In this document: piece by piece, positions 44,401 to 52,224 of the stretch | How positions within the stretch are numbered: position 1 is the first letter of the stretch | Layout of the letters: every line of letters begins with the position of its first letter | Assembly: GCF_018739885.1 (NCBI RefSeq) | Contig: NZ_JADOES010000023.1 | Span: 1 to 64,000 of the forward strand | Length of the DNA: 64,000 nt | Source: Leptothoe spongobia TAU-MAC 1115 | Lineage (GTDB): Bacteria > Cyanobacteriota > Cyanobacteriia > Phormidesmidales > Phormidesmidaceae | Reading direction: 5' to 3' | The notes under the pieces: generated by a model | The model's database searches: none | What the model was told of the DNA's origin: nothing | The model's input: the letters and a program-made list of their open reading frames with translations, nothing else | Position numbers and translations under genes: made by a program

Positions 44401-45068
44401 TGTAGTCGTCCCATCTGGGATAGGGTCTCTTCTGCCTTATACCCTTGCTCACTACCCAGGCCATAGTCTTGCAGTGGCGACAGTTGATCTATGCCACCAA
44501 ACCGTCTGGCTAAGTCCGTGGCATCGGCAGTGTAGGCGCGAGCACCACCGGCCCCAGTCGATAACCCCTGTAAGAAGTTACCAGCCATGCCGCCAATACT
44601 GGCACCGGCAGCCATCCCGGCAGGCCCAAACGGTAAACCGAGTAACCCACCGATCGCACCACCGGCAGCACCAAAAAAGTTACCCTGAGCGACTTGATTA
44701 ACAGTTTGGTTGCCCAGATTTAGTAGTGCATTGGCTTGTTGCCAGGCAAGATTACGTTGAGCTGTTTCATTCGCCTTACGAGATGTTTCAGCACTCTGCG
44801 ACGTAATCTCGGTTAGATTACGAACTGCATTGATTAATTCTTGCCACGGGACATTATCTCCTGCAGCACCTAACGCACCCTGCAACGCATCATGGCTTGC
44901 TGATGGTGATGGAGTCGGAGGAAACACCCCGCTCATGCTAGTGCCGACATCAATGCCAGCCTGCATCTTTTGCAAAGTGTCTTGATGTTTTCTCTCTAAT
45001 TCCTGGCGATCTGCATCAAACGAATTGAGATCTATACCAAAAATTAATTCGACTTTACGTTTATCCAT
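41469..45068 (-). CDS. Tape measure protein with M23 and lytic transglycosylase-like domains
   Basis: A protein of 1199 residues. The N-terminal coiled region and Gly/Ala-rich hydrophobic core (GAIGGLLGLPFGPAGMAAGASIGGMAG, about 140-165) are typical of tape measures, which set tail length. Near residue 845-940 an M23 peptidase-like domain shows SGFGWRNIFG, HEGIDIG and DHLDYRV. Near 1010-1100 IATAIQESTLTNLSGGDRDSLGIFQQRP with EWGS looks like a lysozyme-like fold. These likely cut peptidoglycan during DNA injection. The ends carry hairpin repeats, and STAND genes border both sides. Confidence 0.85.
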   Translation of the reverse strand: MDKRKVELIFGIDLNSFDADRQELERKHQDTLQKMQAGIDVGTSMSGVFPPTPSPSASHDALQGALGAAGDNVPWQELINAVRNLTEITSQSAETSRKANETAQRNLAWQQANALLNLGNQTVNQVAQGNFFGAAGGAIGGLLGLPFGPAGMAAGASIGGMAGNFLQGLSTGAGGARAYTADATDLARRFGGIDQLSPLQDYGLGSEQGYKAEETLSQMGRLQATRIAGSAGEAAELVPAIQQLTRALGLNAEATIDLYQGYVQTGGDRGGAEFRDYMAQVVGGAISAGFESNIQMYGELMNSARTQSVAQSGSLMSDRAFGQLQGILANLTGTDSRASRLFRENPQFAQAGMNTYLSMGGAGDPYSTQAGYLRLAGVAEHQIDRRFTNQETQMANAGKAMDFLGDQMMQYSGMSREQFQAAADADPNFVRSQMAGNVNLQRLMGTQLLPGLIGRDATAQDMRAFEQLSNIAIANGGALPTGTADGAGQVDKLLAQLNMSPADQARQAEAERHNKQLEVMANFQNLMTKTDEWMANIYGWISENLDLAAIEETILSVMDRFGTFVGETAIPFITDQAIPFVQQGLEAAQSLAQWAKDNNIAERLGALGSAAGDAIGGIKNSAVGQVIQDANLGPLDFIGGPIGAFNVTRKLGRAIHGRFNDTPGDGVTAQPGYNTFQFAEGDQVFAVQGGGNTLGDLLQALENLLGLGTEYTELTKELHEEKQTLATEQFDVLALSGEHHAQITEYQAEQTEKIFPLMEAHLGAIADAVNLMPSVDQSLRDLIGVTVDIATMVNTLQSNGGGGMMGAAMGGGSGVAQFPIRGMTLDDARITSGFGWRNIFGRRDFHEGIDIGVSGGTDVLAARSGVVSQIKPLADQLQIAVESMDEQGRKIEEWYIHTSDSLVEVGDRVTAGQKIAEVASTTAAARAAQVSTGDHLDYRVTVDGDWVDPMTMLKGLPAGGTAPRSMPNGVMPEGLTVKGQAISSDQFSIAQRIYQHGSELGASDDEIRAAIATAIQESTLTNLSGGDRDSLGIFQQRPSMEWGSRGQIQDLDFAIESFFEGRGSNPGMIDNRGRAGGDAYYQSHLTQRSAHPDAPRQWDQEAQNLMNAFQGNSRVARNNASAYVPPWERSGGGPDGGTRGSSTGGPVTLNITVNVNGAGSNARQEAYEGATAAVDEFERQWRSGSSRSQPESASDYSYS

Positions 45069-45133
45069 GAAGTACTACACAAGACCTATCCCATTAGACC
45101 GCCTATGCAATGAAACCGCGACTGTTCCAACAT

Positions 45134-45191
45134 TGCATCCTGGGATTGAGAGGAGATGCGGTCTGGCGAATCAATACAAAAATCTCATTGA
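45134..45191 (+). pseudogene. Inverted remnant of a second hub gene
   Basis: About 58 bp on the plus strand encode HCILGLRGDAVWRINTKISL, matching hub residues RCILGLRGDAVWRINTKISI (plus-strand coordinates 35906-35963, read from the minus strand). Nucleotide identity is about 88 per cent with mostly silent changes, so it came from a diverged homologue rather than a recent copy. It directly abuts a hairpin repeat. Confidence 0.7.
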
Positions 45192-45221
45192 TCATGTACA
45201 TTTCCGATTTGTACACGATCA
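45189..45221. repeat. Hairpin repeat upstream of the tape measure
   Basis: TGATCATGTAC, 11-nt spacer ATTTCCGATTT, GTACACGATCA; 11-bp arms with one mismatch. It sits between the hub remnant and the 3' end of the NB-ARC-TPR gene. Confidence 0.7.
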
Positions 45222-47492
45222 TCTGGGATGCCATTTCCATAGGAAAACTCCCACTATTAAAAAGATAATAAGCCAAAACAGCACCTTTGGATTTAGAGTT
45301 CCGAAGAACACAATCAATATATGAATAGAAATACCAAGGAGTAGCCCTAACAAACCTAAGCGAACAATAGAAAGAGCTCTTCTAAAATGCTTCCCTCGTC
45401 TTAGAATGGCTAAGTTGTTGAGACTGTTGGCGACATTGGGATGCTCCTCACCAAGAGTCCGTTTCGTGATCTCTAAGGCTTGCAGATAGAGGGGCTCGGC
45501 CTCGCTGTAGCGACCTTGTTCATAGTATAGAATGGCTAAGTTGTTGAGACTGTTGGCGACATCGGGATGCTCCTCACCAAGAGTCCGTTTCGTGATCTCT
45601 AAGGCTTGCAGATAGAGGGGCTCGGCCTCGCTGTAGCGACCTTGTTTTGAGTATAGAATAGCTAAATTATTAAGCCTGTTGGCAACATAGGGATGCTCCT
45701 CACCAAGAGTCCGTTTCGTGATCTCTAAGGCTTGCAGATAGAGGGACTCGGCCTCGCTGTAGTGCCTTTGATCATAGTATAGAATGGCTAAGTTGTTGAG
45801 ACTGTTGGCGACATTGGGATGCTCCTCACCCAGCGTCCGTTTCGTGATCTCTAAGGCTTGCAGATAGAGGGACTCGGCCTCGCTGTAGCGACCTTGTTCA
45901 TAGTATAGAATAGCTAAATTGTTGAGACTTCTGGCGACATAGGGATGCTCCTCATCAAGAGTCCGTTTCGTGATCTCTAAGGCTTGCAGATAGAGAGGTT
46001 CGGCCTCGCTATAACACCTTTGGTTTGAGTATAAATTGGCTAAATCGTTGAGAATTCGGGCGATATCGGGATTTTCCTCGCCAAGGCGTTCTTTCAAAAC
46101 GGCATAGCCTTGTTCTGCCCAGTGTTGAGCTTCGGTATAAATCGCCTGGCTGTGGTAGAAGCGAGTAGTCCCCGTGAATAAAGGCTCCAAATTTTCATCC
46201 GAGATCAAGTCGAGGGGGTGCCTCAGCAGCGCAACAATGTGTGGGATAGCGGGTGTCAGTCGGTTGATATCCTCCAACACCAAGACATAGGGAATGTCGC
46301 TTGCAAAATTCGCCAGTCCCTGAATGTAAGCTTGCTGCCAGTCCTCCTGGTGAGGATGCTGCTGTCGCTGTGCCGTAAAAAATTCCTGGATTAATGGATG
46401 CAGTCGCAGCGTTTCTCCGTCAGCTTTCTGTAGCAGGCTTTGCTGGTACAGCGTTGTTTGGGCCGTTGTTAACGCGGCTTCCTCCAAATCGGTTAGAGCC
46501 ATAACCTGCTCCACGAGTTCCCACGAAATATCTCCTGGAGCAAAGAAGCTCAACAGTTCGCCCAACTGTTGAGCAGCCTCATCCAGTTGATTCCAACTCA
46601 GTTCAAACGCGGCCCACACCCCCCGTTGGTTTGCCATCATGGAAACCGGTTGAGGCATGAGCTGTTGACTCCGCAACGATATGTTTTGGCTCACCTCCGT
46701 AACCGATACGAAGGGGTTTGTGCTCAGATAGCGCCCGACTAATTCAATCCCCAGGGGCAAATATCCTAATGTCTCACAGAGGGTTTGGGCGGTGGTCTGT
46801 TCAGCTTGAATCCGATTGCCGACTAGAGCAGTGAGGAGTTCCAAGGCATCGTCCGGGTAGAGCACTTCTAACGGCACCTTAAAGAAGCTCGCATCCAACA
46901 ACTGATCGCGAGTGGTCATCAGCGTCCGAAATGGCGGCTTCAAGAGGTCCAGCAAGGGTTTGCAGTCAGATAGGGTAACCACATCATCCAGCACCACCAG
47001 AACAGTCCCGTCAAGTCGCCAGTGGGCGATATACCAGGTGGCGGTCTCGACAACGCTCAAGGACTGTTGGGCTAATTTCTGGGGCAGCACCATACCCAAC
47101 TGCAACTGACAATACTGAATCAGTTGGGTCAGCACATCTCCCGTCCGGGCATTCAACCAGCAAATCCCCCCTGGGTAGGAATTTTGATAACGACTGGCAT
47201 ATTGAATTGCTAATTCACTCTTCCCTAAGCCCCCCATACCCACAATTGCCGCGACCCCACTCGAATGCTCCATGAGTTGGGTATGAAGCACAGTCATGGC
47301 TTGGGTGCGCCCAACAAATTTCCCCGTTCCAGGCGGACTATTATTGGGAATCCCCGCTGGTTTCTCACGCGGTGCGGGGTAGTAGTTGAGTTCCTGATTA
47401 ATCGTGGCATTGATATCTCGCCCCGCTCTAACATTTTTAAAGGCCTCTTGAGCAGGGTTTGGTGATGGCTGTGGAACGTCCGATGACGTCAT
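45219..47492 (-). CDS. NB-ARC-TPR STAND protein with C-terminal membrane segments
   Basis: A protein of 757 residues. An N-terminal leader has VRAGRDINATINQEL, a linker style common to cyanobacterial NB-ARC proteins. The NB-ARC domain has Walker A VGMGGLGKSELA (about 84-95) and Walker B VLVVLDDV (about 168). TPR repeats of the 42-residue kinesin-light-chain type follow (about 440-700, six copies of AEPLYLQALEITKRTLGEEHP). Two hydrophobic segments close the protein (LLGLLLGISIHILIVFFG and VLFWLIIFLIVGVFLW), placing it at the membrane. Likely a defence sensor with a membrane effector; the small gene at 47526 is its upstream partner. Confidence 0.85.
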   Translation of the reverse strand: MTSSDVPQPSPNPAQEAFKNVRAGRDINATINQELNYYPAPREKPAGIPNNSPPGTGKFVGRTQAMTVLHTQLMEHSSGVAAIVGMGGLGKSELAIQYASRYQNSYPGGICWLNARTGDVLTQLIQYCQLQLGMVLPQKLAQQSLSVVETATWYIAHWRLDGTVLVVLDDVVTLSDCKPLLDLLKPPFRTLMTTRDQLLDASFFKVPLEVLYPDDALELLTALVGNRIQAEQTTAQTLCETLGYLPLGIELVGRYLSTNPFVSVTEVSQNISLRSQQLMPQPVSMMANQRGVWAAFELSWNQLDEAAQQLGELLSFFAPGDISWELVEQVMALTDLEEAALTTAQTTLYQQSLLQKADGETLRLHPLIQEFFTAQRQQHPHQEDWQQAYIQGLANFASDIPYVLVLEDINRLTPAIPHIVALLRHPLDLISDENLEPLFTGTTRFYHSQAIYTEAQHWAEQGYAVLKERLGEENPDIARILNDLANLYSNQRCYSEAEPLYLQALEITKRTLDEEHPYVARSLNNLAILYYEQGRYSEAESLYLQALEITKRTLGEEHPNVANSLNNLAILYYDQRHYSEAESLYLQALEITKRTLGEEHPYVANRLNNLAILYSKQGRYSEAEPLYLQALEITKRTLGEEHPDVANSLNNLAILYYEQGRYSEAEPLYLQALEITKRTLGEEHPNVANSLNNLAILRRGKHFRRALSIVRLGLLGLLLGISIHILIVFFGTLNPKVLFWLIIFLIVGVFLWKWHPR

Positions 47493-47525
47493 AGGCGTTT
47501 TTGCTGCATTCCAGTGACGGCTTCC

Positions 47526-48038
47526 CTAAGCCGTTTGACTAGCACTGCTCACATCGATACCTCCTTCAACGTCGACATCCACCAGCATTTCCTGACTGAC
47601 TTTGGTCGCCGATGCGGCAGCGGTCTGGTTCAAGTCAGTTGCTTTAATGGATTTCCCTTTGATCCCTTTTAATAACACTTGCTGGACCAGCTTTTCCTGA
47701 AACGCCGTCGGGAGTTGAGGGCGCACGTCAGCATCCAATGCCTCAATCAACTCGGCCACATCGGGTTCGGCGGTAGCCAGGGTTTCTACCTTTTGTGTGA
47801 GTACCGGTAACCCAAAGACGTCTGGCTGAGCGTCTACTAGACCTGGGGCACTTTCAGCTGCAGTCAGAACGGCCATCGTTTCAGGCGACTTGGCCTTCAT
47901 GACGTCTTTTAATTTGGCAACCTGCTCCCATACGTGGCTGCCCAGCTCAGGTATTTTTTCGCCCAGGGACTCACCTAGTTTCTCAATCATTTTGGTAACT
48001 AGGAGGGTGGCGAGGGCCGCCGCAGTGAGAGGTTCCAT
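47526..48038 (-). CDS. Small partner protein of the NB-ARC-TPR gene
   Basis: A protein of 170 residues. The N-terminus (LTAAALATLLVTKMIEKLGESLGEKIPELGSHVWEQVAKLKDVM) is a long helix and the C-terminus has GIKGKSIKATDLNQTAAASATKVSQEMLVDVDVEGGIDV. This layout recurs immediately upstream of NB-ARC/TPR genes in cyanobacteria, where it may act as an effector-associated or adaptor module. It is 33 bp from the ATPase gene and co-directional. Function is unknown. Confidence 0.6.
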   Translation of the reverse strand: MEPLTAAALATLLVTKMIEKLGESLGEKIPELGSHVWEQVAKLKDVMKAKSPETMAVLTAAESAPGLVDAQPDVFGLPVLTQKVETLATAEPDVAELIEALDADVRPQLPTAFQEKLVQQVLLKGIKGKSIKATDLNQTAAASATKVSQEMLVDVDVEGGIDVSSASQTA

Positions 48039-48229
48039 GACGAATGCGGAAAATTTACCCTCATAGGATATCTTATGGATGCTTTAACGGCAGTGAGCCG
48101 ATTTGCTATGGCTGACTTATAAAATAGGCTGGTTACTTAATCTGAGTTGAAAATCCTGCTTGCGCGATGTTTGCAGATATCCAATCAGACATGGGCTTAT
48201 TGCCGTCAAACTATTGGCATAGCCCATTG

Positions 48230-48915
48230 CTATTTAGAGTTTGATGAATAGCTCAATCCAGAGTAATCAATCTCAACTATTTCACCCGGATCACCTGCCA
48301 CGTAGGTTGGATCCTTATATTCCTCTTCAAAGGTCATGGCGTTTGGATTTTGCGCCTTGGCCTTTTCGTTTTCTGCTTTTACTATCTGTCGATATTCCCA
48401 GATAACCTGAGCTTCGGTCATCGCCAACCAGTCACGGTTGGTGGGCAACAGACCGTAGCGATCGCGAACTACGAAACAGATTCGGTCCCACTTTCCGTCA
48501 TCTCCTGCCCAGACTTTTTTTCAGATGCCTGACTAATGCGATCGGCACACCAGGCATCGTATTCTTCTGAGAACTGCTGAAATACATTGACTACGCGAGT
48601 ATCTTTGGCATCCCCGCTATCGTCGATTGGTACCTCAACTCGTAAATCTCGAACATCTTCGGAGTTCAGGATAATATCGACCAATCCCGGAGGGCTGACA
48701 ACAGCGATATGCATGGTTGCTTGCAATGCTGCGTTGTAGCGGGTAGTCATCGACGGGTTCATGTTGTTACCAAGCCGCCGATCGGTTTCAGCTGGCACGG
48801 CATTCATGATGTCGTTGTTAGTGCGTGGACGGACGGTGACAGACCCCAAATGCTCGAAATGGGTAATCGTCATCGTCTCATGGGAGTTATTCAGGCATTC
48901 GTTATTGTCGGGCAT
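48230..48915 (-). CDS. Tail assembly chaperone, -1 frameshift product (gpGT-like)
   Basis: The frame from 48915 can slip back one base at 48520-48514 (A AAA AAG on the minus strand) and continue uninterrupted as VWAGDDGKWDRICFVVRDRYG, running on through LLPTNRDWLAMTEAQVIWEY to the stop at 48230. This matches the conserved frameshift of tail assembly chaperones next to the tape measure. The downstream frame alone (48230-48448) has only a TTG start and no ribosome-binding site, which supports fusion expression. Confidence 0.75.
48469..48915 (-). CDS. Tail assembly chaperone, unshifted product (gpG-like)
   Basis: A protein of 148 residues ending SEKKSGQEMTESGTESVS. It lies between the tail tube gene and the tape measure, the usual chaperone slot. 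The internal ATG MTITHFEHLG (about 48876) could be the real start, since no Shine-Dalgarno precedes the first ATG. Its last codons contain the slippery heptamer that gives the longer product. It should bind tape measure during tail assembly. Confidence 0.7.
   Translation of the reverse strand: MPDNNECLNNSHETMTITHFEHLGSVTVRPRTNNDIMNAVPAETDRRLGNNMNPSMTTRYNAALQATMHIAVVSPPGLVDIILNSEDVRDLRVEVPIDDSGDAKDTRVVNVFQQFSEEYDAWCADRISQASEKKSGQEMTESGTESVS
48514..48520 (-). promoter_or_regulatory. Slippery heptamer A AAA AAG
   Basis: In zero frame the codons read GAA AAA AAG; the run of seven A's allows tandem -1 slippage. Translation in the -1 frame stays open for about 95 further codons. No stop intervenes before 48230. 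Confidence 0.75.
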
Positions 48916-48936
48916 TGCTTTAGAGGGATTACAACG

Positions 48937-48966
48937 AAAAAATCCTCTGAACTAATGCCCAGAGGA
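48937..48966 (-). terminator. Minus-strand terminator after the tail tube gene
   Basis: On the minus strand TCCTCTG, 10-nt loop, CAGAGGA, then T6. It lies between the tube gene and the chaperone, so it should lower downstream transcription relative to sheath and tube, which are needed in many copies. Confidence 0.85.
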
Positions 48967-48993
48967 ATGATTTAACACTTTGGGAAAACCTTA

Positions 48994-49545
48994 TTAAACA
49001 CCGGGATTACCTTGGATTACATCGATATAGCGGATGGAGACATTCTCCATAATCGTTGCTTCTTGGGCGGAGATTGACCGTTCAAACGTATCGATAATGC
49101 AGCCTTGATAAAGCTCTACTAGTCCACCAGTCCCAGACAGATTTGCAGGCTGTTGAGCAGGTGCATACAACTGTGGCGCAGGTGCTCCTGCTGAGCCTCT
49201 ACGGAATACGCCAATATCAAATTCCGGCATATTGGTGAGCGTCGATGACAGCGATCGCTGGTCAATAACACCCCCTGCCACTGAGGCTAATCGTTTGGGC
49301 AGAGTGCCGTAACGAAGAGACATCGACTGGATCCGCGCCTGGAACATCTTGATACCTGGCACATGTTCAACGGCTCTATCTGATCCAATCTCAGTCACTG
49401 GCCTAGGAGAAGCCTGACCAGAGGCAGAGAACCCTTGGATTCGGCCCATTCGGAATCCGTTGATGATGATTGCCATATCCAGCGAGTGCTCAATACGGGT
49501 TTGGGCCGAGTTTTCTACTCGACTATAAGTTTGCCTAAAAGCCAT
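48994..49545 (-). CDS. Tail tube protein
   Basis: A protein of 183 residues directly after the sheath gene. The sequence AIIINGFRMGRIQGFSASGQASPRPVTEIGSDRAVEHVPGIKMFQARIQSMSLRYG follows the contractile tail tube pattern (SD.. E..PG......I). A beta-rich C-terminus (ENVSIRYIDVIQG) completes it. Expected to form the inner tube. A terminator follows the stop. Confidence 0.8.
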   Translation of the reverse strand: MAFRQTYSRVENSAQTRIEHSLDMAIIINGFRMGRIQGFSASGQASPRPVTEIGSDRAVEHVPGIKMFQARIQSMSLRYGTLPKRLASVAGGVIDQRSLSSTLTNMPEFDIGVFRRGSAGAPAPQLYAPAQQPANLSGTGGLVELYQGCIIDTFERSISAQEATIMENVSIRYIDVIQGNPGV

Positions 49546-49560
49546 GGGTTAAATCCTGTA

Positions 49561-52215
49561 CTAATTAGAGCTGTCTGACGGGATAGGCAGCAGTATTTGG
49601 GTGTTCAAGACAAATTCCAGTGCGGGTGCTGGGTAGATGGTGTAAGCGACATCTACAGCACCCTGGTTATCTGGGTTGATCGTGGCGGTCGTCGCCCCTG
49701 CTTCAAATCCGTAAATGATTTGTTCTTCGGATCGACGTTGGAGCTCTAAATTAACGGACTCCACAATGACTGGCAGTGTTGTTGGGACCAACGCTTTGCC
49801 GACGAACAACGTTTCTTCTAGATCGCGAATCACCTGGGCGATGAAGTCTGACTGGTTCACGACCGTGATTGACTCCAGGCTGTTATCTATTCGCCAAGTC
49901 GTCAGCCCCCGAGTCACCCGGTATCCTCGCGACTCTCGAACCAGGGTGGGATCTTTCTCGATAGTCAGCACCCCAGATGTCAGCATCTCATCGAGTGCAA
50001 TCGAGCCAGAGACATACTCTTTCTCGGCTGCCAGTACATTCGTGAGGAATGTATGAGTGATGGGATCAGAAATGCCATTGCCTTCAGCGGCTAGCATCCC
50101 AGCAATAACAGCGGTTGTCGCCTGGGCACTGCTGTAGGTTCGGGCACCGGCCCCAGTGGCTAGATCGGCCATTCGCAGGCCAGGGCTGACAAACACGACT
50201 CGTTCATTGTTGAACGTTTCTGCCCGTGCCCTGATTTCCGCATCAGTCCAGCCCAGACCATGGCCCATGATGACCATCCGCTCTCGACGCTGGGGAGTGC
50301 TACTCATCTGAGTCACATGATCTGAATATGCGGCTTGGACTGCTGCATCATCCGATAGACAGACAATCCACCGTAGCGGCTCAAATTTGATAGCTTCTAA
50401 CGCTTCTAGGTGCCGTTGGTAGTTAGGCACCGAATCAAATCCAGATGCCATAATCAGCGCCCCAGTCGTATTGCCTAGGGCATCTCTTGGCGGTTCTGGA
50501 TCAACGCCATCTTCCAGTGTCAGGCCACCGGTAGCTACGAGCACCGTTGTCTGGGTATTTACCAAAATGTTTGGCTTATAGCTATTCCCAACTATCCCTG
50601 GATCAACTGCAGTAATGGTAATGGTGCTGGTAAATGTCCCCCCGTTATAGGTAGCTGCTGAGATCGCAACATCATCCCAGGCAGCATCTTCATTAATCAG
50701 GCCGACAATCTTCTCACCAATGGACTCGATAGTGTCACCAGGTTCGGTTGAGTAGAAGACAGCAATTGTGTCTTCATCGGGTACATCTAAGGAGATAGTG
50801 AGGAACTGTCCCCCGCGATAGATGTTGCCATTGGCCGGTAGCTGGGTTTCGATTGCTTCGGTAGCAGGCTGTGTTTTGGGCAATCGTAGACTGGGCCAAA
50901 AGTCGAGCGTGCCAGCAAAGGTGCCCGGTGTTAGATCGCCTGTGGTCAGCTTTTGTACCACCCGTGTTTGGTCTGTTGAGAGTCCATCCCATTCCTGATG
51001 CATGATCTGGTAAGTACCGGCATAGTCGCCACCGGTCACCGCAAAGATGGAACCGATCAGGCCCTGACCGGCATTGTGCCCCCACCGGTCCACACCGGAC
51101 ATCCGCATGCGGTAGATGTTCGAACCATAGGCAGTGTCTGTAACCGAAATATTGTTTGTAGGCGTCTGGCTATAGGCATCCGTGACCGCATCCGCCGCCG
51201 CTGCATAGGATCCTTCAACAACCGCTGGCAGCGCTGACGCAATCAACGTAGTCCCAAAGGCACGAATCACTGTGGCACTGTCCACCGTCCCGGTCAGTGT
51301 CAATGCTGCACCCCCGCTGGTGGCTGCGATCGCAAAGTTATCCCCGGAAGTATCCCGCACATAGTAGATGGTGTCGGTACTCACTTCTGGCGGCAGGGTG
51401 GTTCCCGAAAATTTGATCGGAGTGCCATCGGTCAGGCTATGGCCTGGCGCTGTGAATGTACTGGTGGCAAGTGCCGATATATTCCAACTAATGGTGGCAT
51501 TAAAGGCAAATAGCAGAGACTTCTGAGAGTCAACGATGCCAAGGGATTGAGGATACTGGTAGAAGTATCCTTCAGTCGATACAGTTGTATTGCCTTGGTC
51601 GGTGATCGTGGCTTTACCATCATCGGTTGATGTCGCAATGGTTAGCGTCTGAGATGCCTTCTGGCCACCGGTCAAAACGGACAGCTCCATCGGGGACTCA
51701 TCCGATAGACGCTGGATCAAGCGAGAGAACGAAGTCTCATTGTCAATGACCTGCCGGTATGGCTTGCCCTGAACGTTGGTGCCCAGGACGGTGGCTTTGG
51801 TACCCTGCACAGACCCATCCTCAAAGTTAATTGAGAAGGTATTGCCATAGCCGCCAAAGTCTTTCATGGTCCCCTGGATCTGGGTACCGTTGACAGCTGT
51901 CAGTACCCCGGAAGCCTGAGCAGAATTATCCGCCCGCACTCCGTAGACCAATGGAGCCCCACCATTAACACCACCCCGAAAAGCAAGCTTGATTGCTTGA
52001 GCTAAAGGCGACTTTGGCCCAAAGACCGCATCTGACTGAGATGCATCATTGAACTTATAGATCTGCAGTGGATCTCCACCCAACGCTTGCCCAACAATAC
52101 AAACAATATTGCTGGCAAATGCCTGATTTAGAACTAGACCCGATGCATCGACCCGAGTGTATGCACCAGGCTGACGGATCAGCGAACTTGGCTGACCAAA
52201 TAAAACACCACTCAT
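49561..52215 (-). CDS. Contractile tail sheath protein (large)
   Basis: An 884-residue protein. The N-terminus SSLIRQPGAYTRVDASGLVLNQAFASNIVCIVGQALGGDPLQIYKFND is the sheath start pattern. The C-terminal domain contains ATTAVIAGMLAAEGNGISDPITH, GVLTIEKDPT, RVTRGLTTWRIDNSLESITVVNQSDFIAQVIRDLEETLFVGKAL, which is the conserved sheath core. At 884 residues it is longer than common sheaths (about 350-660); the extra length is in the middle (about 200-560), probably an outward-facing insertion domain. Confidence 0.88.
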   Translation of the reverse strand: MSGVLFGQPSSLIRQPGAYTRVDASGLVLNQAFASNIVCIVGQALGGDPLQIYKFNDASQSDAVFGPKSPLAQAIKLAFRGGVNGGAPLVYGVRADNSAQASGVLTAVNGTQIQGTMKDFGGYGNTFSINFEDGSVQGTKATVLGTNVQGKPYRQVIDNETSFSRLIQRLSDESPMELSVLTGGQKASQTLTIATSTDDGKATITDQGNTTVSTEGYFYQYPQSLGIVDSQKSLLFAFNATISWNISALATSTFTAPGHSLTDGTPIKFSGTTLPPEVSTDTIYYVRDTSGDNFAIAATSGGAALTLTGTVDSATVIRAFGTTLIASALPAVVEGSYAAAADAVTDAYSQTPTNNISVTDTAYGSNIYRMRMSGVDRWGHNAGQGLIGSIFAVTGGDYAGTYQIMHQEWDGLSTDQTRVVQKLTTGDLTPGTFAGTLDFWPSLRLPKTQPATEAIETQLPANGNIYRGGQFLTISLDVPDEDTIAVFYSTEPGDTIESIGEKIVGLINEDAAWDDVAISAATYNGGTFTSTITITAVDPGIVGNSYKPNILVNTQTTVLVATGGLTLEDGVDPEPPRDALGNTTGALIMASGFDSVPNYQRHLEALEAIKFEPLRWIVCLSDDAAVQAAYSDHVTQMSSTPQRRERMVIMGHGLGWTDAEIRARAETFNNERVVFVSPGLRMADLATGAGARTYSSAQATTAVIAGMLAAEGNGISDPITHTFLTNVLAAEKEYVSGSIALDEMLTSGVLTIEKDPTLVRESRGYRVTRGLTTWRIDNSLESITVVNQSDFIAQVIRDLEETLFVGKALVPTTLPVIVESVNLELQRRSEEQIIYGFEAGATTATINPDNQGAVDVAYTIYPAPALEFVLNTQILLPIPSDSSN

Positions 52216-52224
52216 GGTTTACCC

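Noticed and set aside
45219-47492. Transposon carrying the NB-ARC gene
   Set aside because: No transposase, terminal repeats or target duplication found; only the hairpin repeat marks one edge.
48230-48448. Independent 72-aa gene
   Set aside because: Only a TTG start without a ribosome-binding site; better seen as the -1 extension of the chaperone.
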